Source of the DNA: Psilocybe azurescens
Lineage: Eukaryota > Basidiomycota > Agaricomycetes > Agaricales > Agrocybaceae
Assembly (NCBI GenBank): GCA_023853785.1
Contig: JAJIRX010000590.1
Location: forward strand, 124,001 to 188,000
DNA length: 64,000 nucleotides
Direction: 5' to 3'
Shown here: one piece after another, positions 23,433 to 34,161 of the stretch
Numbering within the stretch: position 1 is the first letter of the stretch
Layout: every line of letters begins with the position of its first letter
Position numbers and translations under genes: made by a program
Notes under the pieces: generated by a model
The model's database searches: none
The model's input: the letters and a program-made list of their open reading frames with translations, nothing else
Told to the model about the DNA's origin: nothing

Positions 23433-24672
23433 ATGTCTGCTGCGTTGACAACGTTTGAGCACTCGTTTTACATCGGCAACTACATGAGTGGCATCCTGTA
23501 CGGTGCGTAGCGATGTCTGCCCCTGTATTATTTATGCTGTTCCGCGGGCCGTTTTCCTGACGATGCCGTTGTTTTCGACCCTACTAGGGGTGGAGCTGGT
23601 CATGTATTTTATGACACTGCAGGGTCTATTCCGCAAGGGTAACCACAACTCCGCCAAAAGCAGAAGATTCTTTGCCATCTATAGCACCCTTTTGTTGCTC
23701 CTCTTGACCATTGACATCTCGGTCAACGCAGTATGGGGGGAGCAGATGTGGATCACATTCCGCGACGGTCCTGGGGGTGTACCTGGATTCATTGCCACAC
23801 AGACCTCCGTGTGGTATCAGACTCTGGGCTCAACCTCTGTTGTTGCTATAATCTTCCTGGGTGATGCTCTCTTGGTATGAATGAGCGTCTATACAGTCTA
23901 CACCATGGCTTAATTCATTCTTCCTTTAGCTTTACCGCCTCTACGTAATCTACGGCCAGAGTTATCTCGTCATTGCCTTCCCAGTTCTAATTTACCTTGC
24001 CGCATTCTGTAAGTTCGCAAATCTCTACGTCATGCATGAAACAGTTTCTCATTGGATACGCCCATAGCATTGGCCATTATCGAACTGGTCCTCGCAGGAA
24101 AGCCTGGAGGTAACTTCTTCCACGGCAAGACGATCAACTTTGGAACCCCATACTACACGTTAACAATCGCTTCCAATATCTTCGTGACTCTTTGCATTGT
24201 CCTCCGTCTCAGGAAACTCGGGACGGCCGTATCACGGGCTCTTGGAAAAGACAGCGCAAGAATGTATACCAGCATTGCATCTATGCTCGTCGAATCTGCG
24301 ACTCCGTACAGTCTAGTTGGGATCATGTTCTTGATTCCCTACGCACTCGGAAACGGAACTGCAATCTCGTTTGGACAGGTCTGGGCAAAAATAGCTGTAT
24401 GTCTACTTTTTGGCTTCTACTATCAGAATTCTCTAACATTATTCTAGTGTTTGTCCCCTCAGTTAATCGTATTACGGGTGGTGACCGGAAAGGCTTGGGG
24501 ACGAGAAATTATCACTCAAGCACAAAGTAATGTTGAATTTATCGTGCGACCTAATGCCCATTCCAGTGGTATTGAAATGCAACAAAGCGTTCATTACAGC
24601 CACGGGGGTACCACCTTGGGAGACAACGCCACAGAAAAATGGAACGGTAGCACCAAAAGTTTATCGTCGTAA
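23433..24672 (+). CDS. Basidiomycete seven-helix membrane protein 1
   Basis: Exons 23433..23502, 23588..23874, 23930..24008, 24068..24396 and 24448..24672 give 329 aa. About seven hydrophobic helices are visible, including GILYGVELVMYF, the segment around STLLLLLLTID, VVAIIFLGDALL and PVLIYLAAF, then an external loop (AGKPGGNFF). The C-tail is hydrophilic. This belongs to a large, functionally uncharacterised family common in mushrooms. The paralog at 34162-35361 has the same five-exon structure with the first four exon lengths identical (70, 287, 79, 329). Within the island it could be a transporter or receptor-like component, but that is only inference. Confidence 0.82.
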
Positions 24673-25922
24673 ACGTTTCCATCGTAGAAGAATCATTTCT
24701 CGTCTGGTGGACTTGTAATGGGTAATCTTATTAAAATACACTGTGCTGCAGTAGCTTTAGTTTTCTGTTTTGTTGGTCTGAGATCATCTGAACATAACAT
24801 AATGTGTTCAAACATCACGTTTGTCAAAATCTTAATTCGATGCTCAATGCACGCTTGACCTTGCCACCGTGACCCGTCGACCGGTGGGTCAAAGTCTTCA
24901 ATAGCTAACAGGTATTCAAAGAAGTAATTTGGATGAAAGACAAACTATGTCTGTGACCTTGCCTCTTGTACACTAAGCTGTAGATAACACAGGCGTCATG
25001 TCCTCCCAAATCTGTCATGTTTTAGAAAGTTATAAATTTAATCACAGCGTACTCTGACTACTTTAATTCAATGGTTACCGTTATAAAACTAGAAATTTAA
25101 TCACAACGTACTCCGACTACGTTAATTCAATGGCTACCGCTCTAGAATTAAAACGCAATGTGCCGACGGAATCTAGTAGGCTAGCATTGTAATTTAGAGT
25201 CCGTAATCAATACGATCGATTCAATAATTTCCATTCTCAGAAGAAGAGGAGAGAGGAGACCTCTTTTGGATTGCGAGCCTTGCGTTATGTGCTAATTTGA
25301 TGCTTTATGATATTAGACAGGCGACCAATTAACCTCCTGTGGAGAATGATGATTAAGTTATTAGTAAGACAGCATTGACAGATATAAAGTCCCCATGCCC
25401 ACCATCGAAATGTTATATTTAATTTAATCAAGCATCCTCAACATACGCGGAAGAATCTCCGGCGTTAGATGACGAGCTAGGGGTAATGAAGGCCGCTGAT
25501 TTGAGAAGCCAAGCAAACAGGTAGCGACGGCATGATCAACCCACTGACCAGTTTCCGGTCAGACAAGAGGTCTTGCGCCCGCGCGCCTATGTACTGAGCC
25601 GTTGTTCTCACGTAAAAATATTACAGAAGCGCCGGCGCATAGGCGGCCCGAGCTCTAAGAGCACCATGGTTGTCAATGTTAACTTGGTGTTCAGCTTGTT
25701 TCGTTACATATTTTGACTTCAACTTGCAGATAGCGGCACCGCGAGATAAAACACATGTATAATAAACCTATCTTATATTCCTCAACCTCCTTACGCATGT
25801 ATGACTGTCAGCTGCCAACAAAGTGGACCCTGTCAATAAGCGGTATCGTTTCAAGTATATACCTTCAAATAATGGCGCCCAGTTGCATTCTTTAAATAGA
25901 TACTCAAACATACTTATCGCAT
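24673..25922. other. AT-rich intergenic region
   Basis: No gene recognised. It contains the tandem repeat at 25034-25143 listed separately. Confidence 0.45.
25034..25143 (+). repeat. Two-copy tandem direct repeat, 59-bp period
   Basis: The block beginning AAATTTAATCAC at 25034 recurs at 25093 with a few substitutions, including shared segments CGTACTC, CGACTAC or TGACTAC, and TTAATTCAATGG. It is probably a local slippage duplication. No known element family. Confidence 0.75.
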
Positions 25923-26225
25923 TTATATATCTGACTCTGCCGCACGCAGGAATGCAGTATCAACCTTATCGATGTTGACTTCACGCAAAAAGATGGTATC
26001 GATTTTAGCCTCCTCGATATCGCGTAGAAAGAAAGTGTCGACCCGAGCTGAATCAAGTTCGCGCAAAAGACGGCATCTATTCGACCGACTTCATTGTTCA
26101 CTACGGTGAAAATATGGCTGATTAGCGCTCATTAAAACGTGTCAGAGATATGCCTCCGCACCTGCGACTGGAGAGGCCAGGCTTGACAGGATAAGAGCAC
26201 CAAGGAAGAGAGATATTTTCATCAT
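25923..26225 (-). CDS. Secreted tandem-repeat peptide precursor 2 (putative RiPP-like precursor)
   Basis: Exon 1 is 26162..26225. It codes a clean signal peptide starting MMKISLFLGALILSS and ending at a phase-1 donor. A 61-bp intron (26101-26161) follows. Exon 2 is 26100..25923. It contains four 13-residue repeats followed by AESDI and a stop. Units 2-4 read LDSARVDTFFLRD, IEEAKIDTIFLRE and VNIDKVDTAFLRA. Unit 1 is split by a one-base deficit at the A4 run 26065-26068, where the equivalent position in unit 3 has five A. Gene architecture and repeat pattern match precursor 1 at 28453. A minus-strand TATA-like TTATAAAA lies at 26305-26312, 80 nt upstream of the ATG. No KR dibasic sites are present. 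Secretion and processing to peptides are inferred. Confidence 0.72.
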
Positions 26226-28452
26226 GTTGGTTTAGCACGGGTGTGGTGACGAATATCTCAGAGGGTTTTAGTGGTTCACTTATTTTCAAAAAGTTTCTCG
26301 GCCATTTTATAATCGCAACGCACAGGACCCTAGAAATGTTACATGTACCCATATATGTGCACGATCTTAAAGCAGGGAAAGTCGCCATCTTTGCCTTAAG
26401 TAAGATCATCACTCTAACCATCGATAATCAGATGCCATATTTGTCTAAAGCTTTAGAATTTGCCTCAATCTGTTAAGGGTGAGGATTGGCTGAGATCTTG
26501 TTGCGGCAGAGCTAGCAGCAAGGCTGTGACGGGCATGATGGATATGGATTAGTTTGCTGGCACACAAGCAATTTATATCTTCTTTAAATAGTATACGAAT
26601 TAGTACATATTCTCGTTTCTTTCCGCTCCATGACTGTATATCTATGTTCCCTTTTCAGTAGAGTCTCAGTTTCTGGAGAGATATTCTGAATGATAGGGTG
26701 CTGCTCACACAAAGTCATGGACTAATAACTGTGGTTGCAAACATATGCGTGACGTTTTGAACTGTACAAAATACCACCGTTCCCCGCCGATCTGACAACA
26801 ATCCTCATGGATAGTACTACGCGGCAGCTAAGGCCACATTCCTGAGAGGGGTGTTAATGACATCCTTTGCAAATCCTAATACGGTCCGATTCAACATGGG
26901 ACTGGAAATCCTACATCGGTAAATTCGAGCATGCGAAAGCAAGGTATATGTCGTGGATTATAAGGATGCGGTATTTCGTAATTCGGAACAATGTTGTGAG
27001 AAAGTCAAATCTGTTCCTAATTCATCTTTGGCATCAGTCAGAAGTCCACTGCATGCTGATTTTTTAAGCCAACCGCGGGCATACCGCCGTTCCAACGGCT
27101 GTTAGAAAAGATGAACAAGGTCCAAGGTGGGTTGTAGTTCTTATTTGCGGGTATGCGCAGTACTTTACGCAATACATGCAAAGTTTAACAATGGATAGCT
27201 CTATTTTGGATAACTATCCCTTTGGTACTGTCCGCATTGGTGTAACGTCCGTTACTTCGATATTTTTATCCTAAAATGCTTGTTCTTAGACAATAATGAT
27301 GCATGGTTTGATTAAGATCCTTGATATTTCCAGTAATATGCGAAGAGTTGATCGTTTATGCTTTATCTGTATGTCCTTATAATACTTCTAGCCATGTTTC
27401 AAGGCTTGGCTTCAACAAATAGCTAAAAATAGGAATAGCTAAAAATAGATGCCGCTGAGTGTTCAGGCCCAGGCCCAGGCTTTGCCTGTTACTACACATC
27501 CAGATTTCAGGTTCGACTGGATTCTGCAGCACCCTGCAGCACCATGAATTTATGACTTTTTAAAAATGCCAAAAATTTTCAGGCACATTAATCAATTTAG
27601 TAATCCTATGGAGAATCTGTGGTATTCAGTACATCCTGCGCCAAGGTGAATTATTTCATGCGTCTCGCCTAAGGTGCACCCACGCGCGCTCGTTCTAGAG
27701 ACTATCCTATTGTCCTTGTAACGGCAGCCCTTTCTATCTATCAACCGCTCTACGAGCATTTCTTCTCCCCCTCGAACGATACAATGGATGACCCTCAGGA
27801 CGGAATCTTTTTCCATGTGCTGATTCAGATGAATTAGGAAGAAATAGATAATTTTCAATTGACGACACCAGTCTATTCAAATAGCATAGCGGCAATATCA
27901 TCTACTTAGATAGTTCTCCATGCTGCACAATCTATTCCCGTTTCTCTTCAACTGCATACTAGAAATGGCGCCGGTGCCGGCGACGCCTTGAAATATTTAT
28001 GCAGCTGGTAGCTGCCTATGTTTAAATTTAAGTCACCGTTTGCATTTCTTCGCGGAAGTGAGCAGATTATTACCTCACAAAATTTCCTCTTAATGTACAT
28101 TTGATAATATTATGTATAAGAGATATACAGTGTTAGGAGGAACAGTGGTGTCTATTTTTCTTGGCCAACGTAAAAGGAACCTTGACAGGATAGCGAAACA
28201 AGCGGGTCCGCATTACTGTCATATTCTCTTATTGATCTGTCTGACATGCCAGTGGCCCCAGACACTAGAGACGGAAAAACTGAGCCGATATACCAAACAG
28301 CAAACAGGCCGGAGTCCGCCCTGAGTCAGTTGAAATACGCGGATCTGCAAATGGAATATATCCGTTATCCCTGTATCTAAAAGATATATAAACTCGACCT
28401 CGTACGCTCCGTTTTTTACAGTCAAATTTACCTGACGAACTTCTCTCATAAA
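26226..28452. other. Intergenic region between the two divergent precursor genes
   Basis: This region separates precursor 2 (minus) from precursor 1 (plus). It carries the TATA-like elements of both and is AT-rich. A minus ORF at 27592-27858 (88 codons) has no signal peptide, repeat or recognisable motif. I found no third repeat precursor here. Confidence 0.4.
28385..28392 (+). promoter_or_regulatory. TATA box-like element of precursor 1
   Basis: TATATAAA lies 61 nt upstream of the precursor 1 ATG. This fits a strongly expressed small secreted-peptide gene. Confidence 0.5.
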
Positions 28453-28741
28453 ATGTTGGATATCAAATTCTACACCATTGCGGCTCTACTACTACTATCT
28501 GTCTCAGCAATACCAATAGCACAAATCGATGCAGGTATGGGTGCATGTTGTCACCATTCATCAAGCACTAACTTTGTTCTTAGTCGAAACAGAAGTTGGC
28601 CGAGCTGATACTGCTTGGTTGCGCGAAATTGAGGTTGGCCGAGCCGATACTGCTTGGTTACGCGAGGTCGAAGTTAGTCGAGCCGATACTGCTTGGTTGC
28701 GTGAGGTCGAAGTCAGTCGAGCCGATACTGCGTGGCTCTGA
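28453..28741 (+). CDS. Secreted tandem-repeat peptide precursor 1 (putative RiPP-like precursor)
   Basis: Exon 1 (28453..28534) encodes a signal peptide (MLDIKFYTIAALLLLSVSA, then IPIAQIDA). A 49-bp intron (28535-28583) has a textbook branch site CTAAC and acceptor TTCTTAG. Exon 2 (28584..28741) carries four nearly perfect 39-nt repeats to the stop, total 79 aa. The units (28589-28627, 28628-28666, 28667-28705, 28706-28738) read TEVGRADTAWLRE, IEVGRADTAWLRE, VEVSRADTAWLRE and VEVSRADTAWL. A repeated short segment with one aromatic residue (ADTAWL) between basic residues, behind a signal peptide and beside UstYa genes, is the layout of dikaritin precursors such as UstA. However, the borders are single Arg residues, not the usual Kex2 KR. 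Function is inferred from layout; I know no named homolog. Confidence 0.82.
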
Positions 28742-30023
28742 CGTACTGCGGAACCAGGCATCTAGTGGGGTGAGATATTACCTTCGGTCAATGTAACAGC
28801 AGCTGACTCTTTCTGTCAAAGATATTGCATTCCCAGAACACTCCCGTTGAATATTATGGCCCAGTACCGTGAGAAGGTCTCAGCGTGATAATGAAGCAAG
28901 GAACTAGTGTACAATAGTATGAACTTATATTTACAAAGATTACCGTATAGCACTGCAGTGAAATGCATTCGTTCTCTCTTCGACTATCAGACTTTCCAGA
29001 GCAGAGCCTCTATCCTCGTGATCCACAAAAACTGCGGAAAAGTAAGCCACCGGAATTTCTGGGCTGTGTCCCGGATCAAAACTCCAACAGGGATCGTAAG
29101 GATCTCCAAGTGGTTTTGGGCGCAGAGGAACTGCCTCGATATGGGGCAAAATAATGACATTTGACGGACAAACAATATGATACTGATCAACCACGGCATC
29201 GCTCTCGAACGGGGAGTGACGCCTTAAGCTTGGAGTACACGGCTAGTCCTTGGATTGGCCATTGATAGTATCATGTCCTGGGACTCCGATTCTTAGTAAG
29301 CCAAAAGTTAGGACGCATTCTCTCTTTCGAGAAATTTGGGATCAAGCCACCTGGTTCTGAAAGCAGAAACTGATGCAGAAGATTATCAGCCGAGTAGGCC
29401 ACTACCTGTTGTCCGGATATGCTGGATCAATCACATCTAAATATTTGATGCAGGGATAAGGCGAGCATAATAGTCGACTGGAAAACGAGAAACGTAGACG
29501 CTCAATGACCGATATCCGCTTTGAAGCTTCATGTTTCACCCTCCCATCATGTTGGGGACAATTGCAAAGAGCATATATCGTCCAAAGACGCATGCATTGA
29601 TTTTCCGACAGCCGCCTTGAACCTGAGTACTTAAGTACTAAATATGAGTGATTGAGCTTGCATGTTGATGAATTTTGTTTCCTCCTTCTGTACAGATCAA
29701 GTATTATTATTCGATCAATATAATTGCCAGGTGTTCTTCGGCGGTCTATTGGCTGCGATCGGAAGATGAATCGTGAACAGCTGCTTAAATTAATGAGGAC
29801 ACAGCGGACTAAATTGATCCAGGACGCCACGCACAGGGCGATGCGGAATCGGGGAGATAGGGTCCTGTGACGATGCCTTGTTTTTGTGGACTTGCGTAAC
29901 AGCATTTCCGATCGCGACCCGATGGGGAGGTAAGTGAGATCATGTAGGACTCATTTCAGGACGCCCATAAATGAACAGGGACCCATCTATCCCTGACGTT
30001 GTATTGTAACCGAAAACAATTCA
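28742..30023. other. Region with unresolved ORFs
   Basis: Minus-strand ORFs at 28940-29194 and 29402-29905 have reasonable composition. A plausible GT-AG intron (acceptor CTTTCAG near 29353) could join the second to a short downstream exon. However, frames end quickly and I recognise no family. A decayed gene is possible. Confidence 0.3.
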
Positions 30024-31046
30024 TTATGGTAAGTAAGCCCATTCTATGTCGTCTGATATTGATTCAAATAAACGCCTTGAAGGGCCATAACCGTCAGGCA
30101 CGAGATAGCGATAGATGGTCAATATAATACGACTCACCCCAAGTTGCGTTCTGATTCGTCCAGACATCAACATCGCACCCTAGGGACCCTTTGGCACAAG
30201 AAATTTGATATCCGATGAAGGAACCTGATCTGCAAAAAAGGGTTCCATGTTGACTTCTCTTCCGATCTTGGCATCTAGAGTTCCCAGCTTGCGGATGCAA
30301 CTTGGGCGTGTCGACCAGCTCAACGTACTTTCTTTCAAGGGTCGTGTGACGGAGAGCTCGCATATGTCAAGGCTCACTACATCACCCGTAGCAGGTAAGG
30401 AAAAGGGATGAGGCAAGACATCTGTACGTTTTGGGAGGCGGACCGCGAGTGAACATTTTTCCATTCCGTAATCCAAGATGTGAAACTGAACTATGGTATG
30501 AATCTACCCAGTAGAAAACAAGTCAGCGCCCAGCAGTGTATACAAAGAAAGTCTTACAGCACTGGAAATTTTGAAATTGCGATCAGGTGGCGAAAGAATT
30601 CCGAAGTCGCTGAGCCATCGGTGAAGATCGACTGGGAATACTTTGTGGGGCTGGTCTTGACTAATTTGTGTAGCCAGGCGAGGCTCGTTCACAATTTTAT
30701 TGTACTGCGAAGGTTTGACCTTCTGGAGGCTGTAGAGCTCGTCAAGTCCAATGTATGGATTTTTGAATTCCAATTTATCTGGCTCGCTTTGCCGGCGAGC
30801 GTCGATAAGTATACGCGCTATGTAAGCGAACGTGATAATGTCCACTAGGAAGAAAACGATTAGCCCAGAAACCATTGCGAGTGTCATCTTGGTCGGGAGA
30901 CTTTGATCCCTCCCTCTTTTCTCTGAAAGAATGCGTCGAGTAACTTCAATTGGAATACACGTAGATAACTCACCGCCATGGTCCTCATACTCATGTGTAT
31001 CGAGCAGAGTCATTGACTCAAATTCGTCTGACCTTTCTGGCATCAT
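30024..31046 (-). CDS. Membrane-anchored But2-like extracellular-domain protein (basidiomycete family), one frame break
   Basis: Exons 30974..31046, 30558..30922, 30138..30503 and a tentative last exon 30024..30052. Start MMPERSDEFESMTLL. A single transmembrane helix (MVSGLIVFFLVDIITFAYIA) follows a short cytosolic part. The lumenal part has blocks such as PHKVFPVDLHRWLSDFG, DYGMEKCSLAVRLPKR, LDICELS, LSWSTRPSCIRKLGTL and CDVDVWTNQNATWG. These resemble a mushroom family annotated with a But2 C-terminal-like beta-sandwich. I am moderately sure of the family and cannot assign a function. The A6 run at 30234-30239 is one base short of joining EPFF to the CRSGSF segment. Without that base the ORF ends at 30180. 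The 3' exon is uncertain. Confidence 0.55.
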
Positions 31047-31704
31047 GATGAAAAGGTGGAGTGAAGCCGTGCAAATTTTTGGTTTGTTTTTAACAGTCAA
31101 CAGTGGCCGGAATTATCTGGAATGACATGTGCAGGAATCTTGGTTGGACGGCCATCCCAAAGCACTCATAATTCAAAACAGAAAGAGGATCAATAATACC
31201 GCCAAGGGTCAAAATATCCATGCGGAATGAAGCGAGTGGCAGTCCGCGAGATGTACATGCAATTTGTGGCGAGACACTGAAATGTTGACAAAAAAAAGCA
31301 AGGGCCTGATCATCGGTAGTTTCCATAATCCGGGCCGGATACCAAAAATAGCCATGCTTTGGGGCCCGGCAGCCGTCAAGTTGACGCTCGGGTTGCCTGA
31401 TTGAAGTTTGAACCAAGTTTGAACAATGATTCCTCACTATGTATCGAGGATTGAGCATATATTCCCTGCCTACCATTTGCTTTCGTAAACTCCGCTCTCA
31501 AGTGCAAGTATGACCTATAATGCTCCTAAATATTGTTAGATCCGAGTCGATTAAAAATTATTGGAGCAAGTTTCTGGGTAACCAAGTTTTTGTCCCCGAA
31601 AGCGAAAGCGAATTGTACTGAAGGAGGAATGTAGCCGTTGCATGATTTGTATTCCAAACGGCCCCAGTCATGAAAGACGAGGACCTCTCTAGACATTAAT
31701 GATG
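31047..31704. other. Intergenic region with one unassigned ORF
   Basis: A 128-codon minus ORF (31090-31476) contains a segment QIACTSRGLPLASFRMDIL but matches nothing I recognise. It could be a relic. Nothing else seen. Confidence 0.3.
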
Positions 31705-32754
31705 TCAGAGGTATTTAGTGAAAATAGGTGTACTGGCCAATCTCCCCATGGAGATGGCATCATTTTCCCTTCCTCGATGGGTGAAGCCTAGGGCGAGATA
31801 AACCGGAACCTTCAAGGAATATTGAGCCATGTTTAGGTGTCAGCAGGTACGTTTTGAACGCACGTTATTATCGTTGGTGGTAGAACAACCCAGTGTATCT
31901 CCAGATACCGAGGCCTGAAAAGCAGTTCTGTAAAGACATGCGACAACGGCCTCATATGGACTGCCCTGTCGTACCTTTTCACGGACAAGGTTAATCAGGG
32001 CCCTTGTAACACCCATTTTCTGATAATCACGGTGTACCATCGCCATGTGAAGCCACCAAGAATCAAACTTTCCCTGTGGAAATATATTTAATCCAGAATT
32101 ATTCGCGGTTGAGTAACAAGTAATGTCCCCCATGAAGACCTACAGTAGGCCCAAGAATACCGTTAACAAATCCCGGAAAGTGCGCAAGATACTGGGGAGC
32201 AAGACATCAATCTCAGGGATATGTAAGATTCGGTTTAGACGTCCCATACCGTTGTTCGGAAGTACTCTTTACCCTGAGTAGGAAGTCGGGTCATAAACTC
32301 ATTAAAGCCAAGCTTTCTCTGTTCGTCGCTGAAAGGATCAAATCAGCCTCGTACGTTGATTGCTTACTGGGGAAACTCACGTGCTGAATATTTCTCGACC
32401 CGGTGGCATCCAAAGAGTGTACCCAATCAATTTACCCTCTTGATTTGTAGCTGTGTAATATTCTCCTGCAAGGATACCCGCCCGTAACATAGCCAAAGCT
32501 TGCAGTTTCATCAACGACTTGTCACCACCCGACAGACTAATCGCTCCCTGGTCTTGAGAATCGCTATTCAGCACAGTCATTGCGGTCCGAGCTGGATGGT
32601 CCCTTACTATCTTGCATAAGTTCATAGAACAAATTAGCCGAAATGTCGATTTGTTCCTCTGAGCACCCAAGATAATCAGATTGAGTCATGGCTTGAAGAA
32701 GAAAGACAGCTTACCCGTTGGATTCTGTACGCGCTGGACCGTGAATGCTGGCAT
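31705..32754 (-). CDS. GNAT-family N-acetyltransferase 1
   Basis: Eight small exons (32715..32754, 32608..32658, 32381..32552, 32250..32328, 32144..32191, 31975..32073, 31864..31914, 31705..31809) join in frame to 214 aa. Visible family features are MPAFTVQRVQNPTEEQ at the N-terminus, GEYYTATNQEGKLIGYTLWM for the central strands, and FDSWWLHMAMVHRDYQKMG for motif A (Q-x-x-G acetyl-CoA loop). STTNDNN and YLALGF follow near the end. GNAT enzymes transfer an acetyl group from acetyl-CoA to amines. In this island it could N-acetylate a peptide or a small product (inference). Exon structure is essentially identical to GNAT 2 at 35660-36773. Confidence 0.88.
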
Positions 32755-34161
32755 GGTGTGGTCAGAGTCTGAGGTCACTGCACCTAAGCGAAAAGGCCAA
32801 TACAAGGAAATCAAGGGATGCGCCCAAATTGAGAACCAAAGAGTGCGAAACATGTTGCGATCATGCGGTTTGGTCATGAACATCCGCTACAGGAAGGTTG
32901 GACTATATAGGATAGCCCGTGGCATCTCTCTGCACATGGTTCCATTCGATATGACCAACTAATACCCGCCTGGGAATGAAATGGTAGTTGGATTTACTAA
33001 AATCTTGCTAGACTTTGAGATATTCAGTGAAATTGAACAGAGAAGCATTAAAAGGCGTGTCAGCAGAGTAATGGAGGCAACAAGGTCCTCAACGACTAGA
33101 GACTGTATCGTCACAGATTGAGGAGGTTGATCCGACGTAAGATTATGAAGACCATTTGGATGAGAACTACGGACGTAGAGTGCCTCATGCCCAAGCATAC
33201 CGTGTTGCTCTGCCATTTCGGCGATAGCAAGGGTCTGCCAGTGTCGCATCGCTCGGACAGATAGATATAGACACCAAAAGTGATCATCGCTCATTACGAA
33301 AGCTTGAGACAAAGCTGACCTGTCCTGGTGAATGCCGTATAATAGGTGAAGATGATTTGTCACATGTAGACCCTAGGAGCTCACAACTTCAAGGGCACCT
33401 CGGCAACAATCAAAATCCGGTGTTGACGGCGATAGATAGAAAGAGAGAGAGCGACTAATGGCCGCTATCCTGTGTCTCGCGTTGAGGCTGTATTAAGGTG
33501 GAGTTGTAGTCCAGAAAAAGACTGTGAGTTCTGATATATGCATGGAGTTTTGATGAGGGGACGATGTATCAACGTTCAACTAAGACGCAACAGACTTAAG
33601 GCTGTGTGCCGGTGCACGAGTATTGAGTATGTATTGAATCTCCGATTGACGCTGAGCTCCGTTTAAAATTTACGGCACGCTGATTGTGATCACGCACCCC
33701 AAGTCTCTCGCCGAGACTAGCAAGTTCGACTTTCTCGATAACAAACGTTCATCTTGCAGAGGTGACTCATGCCTCAGAGATTACCGCAATATTTGGTCTA
33801 TGAATCAACATCAGTCTAGTTCCCTTCGAGTGTCCATCGAATGCAACATTCATCATTTGTGTTAACGCAAAACGCTCTAGGAACATCTAGGAAGGTAACT
33901 AAACTCATTCAGGTGTTCATCCATTTTGGCAGTGCGAAACACACACTGTAGAATATCCAAAGGGAGCCAATGTTTTCAATTATAATCAACTGATTTACTA
34001 GCAAATTCGGGCGGCGCAAAGTTGGTTGTATGGCTGCCAGGCTTATGGCATGTTATAACACAGACTGGGCCAAGTTGACACATGTCACTAATTCTTTCGC
34101 CCTCTTTCTCCCCCAATATCTCGAGCCTTAACGAGCAGGTCTCGCACTAGAGCTGCATGCC
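32755..34161. other. Intergenic region with one unassigned ORF
   Basis: Upstream of GNAT 1 and of seven-helix protein 2. A 134-codon minus ORF at 32959-33363 lacks recognisable motifs and a clear splice partner. The rest is AT-rich without features. Confidence 0.35.

Noticed and set aside
27592..27858. 88-codon minus ORF as a third peptide precursor
   Set aside because: Lacks a credible signal peptide, a phase-1 intron and any 13-residue repeat.
28561..28761. Minus-strand repeat ORF (Thr/Ser/Arg-rich) over precursor 1
   Set aside because: A 39-nt repeat without stops is open on both strands. Only the plus strand has a signal peptide, branch site, intron and TATA-like element.
28939..29905. 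Possible further gene (minus) next to precursor 1
   Set aside because: Fragmentary frames, no family resemblance and no consistent exon chain. Left as an unresolved region.
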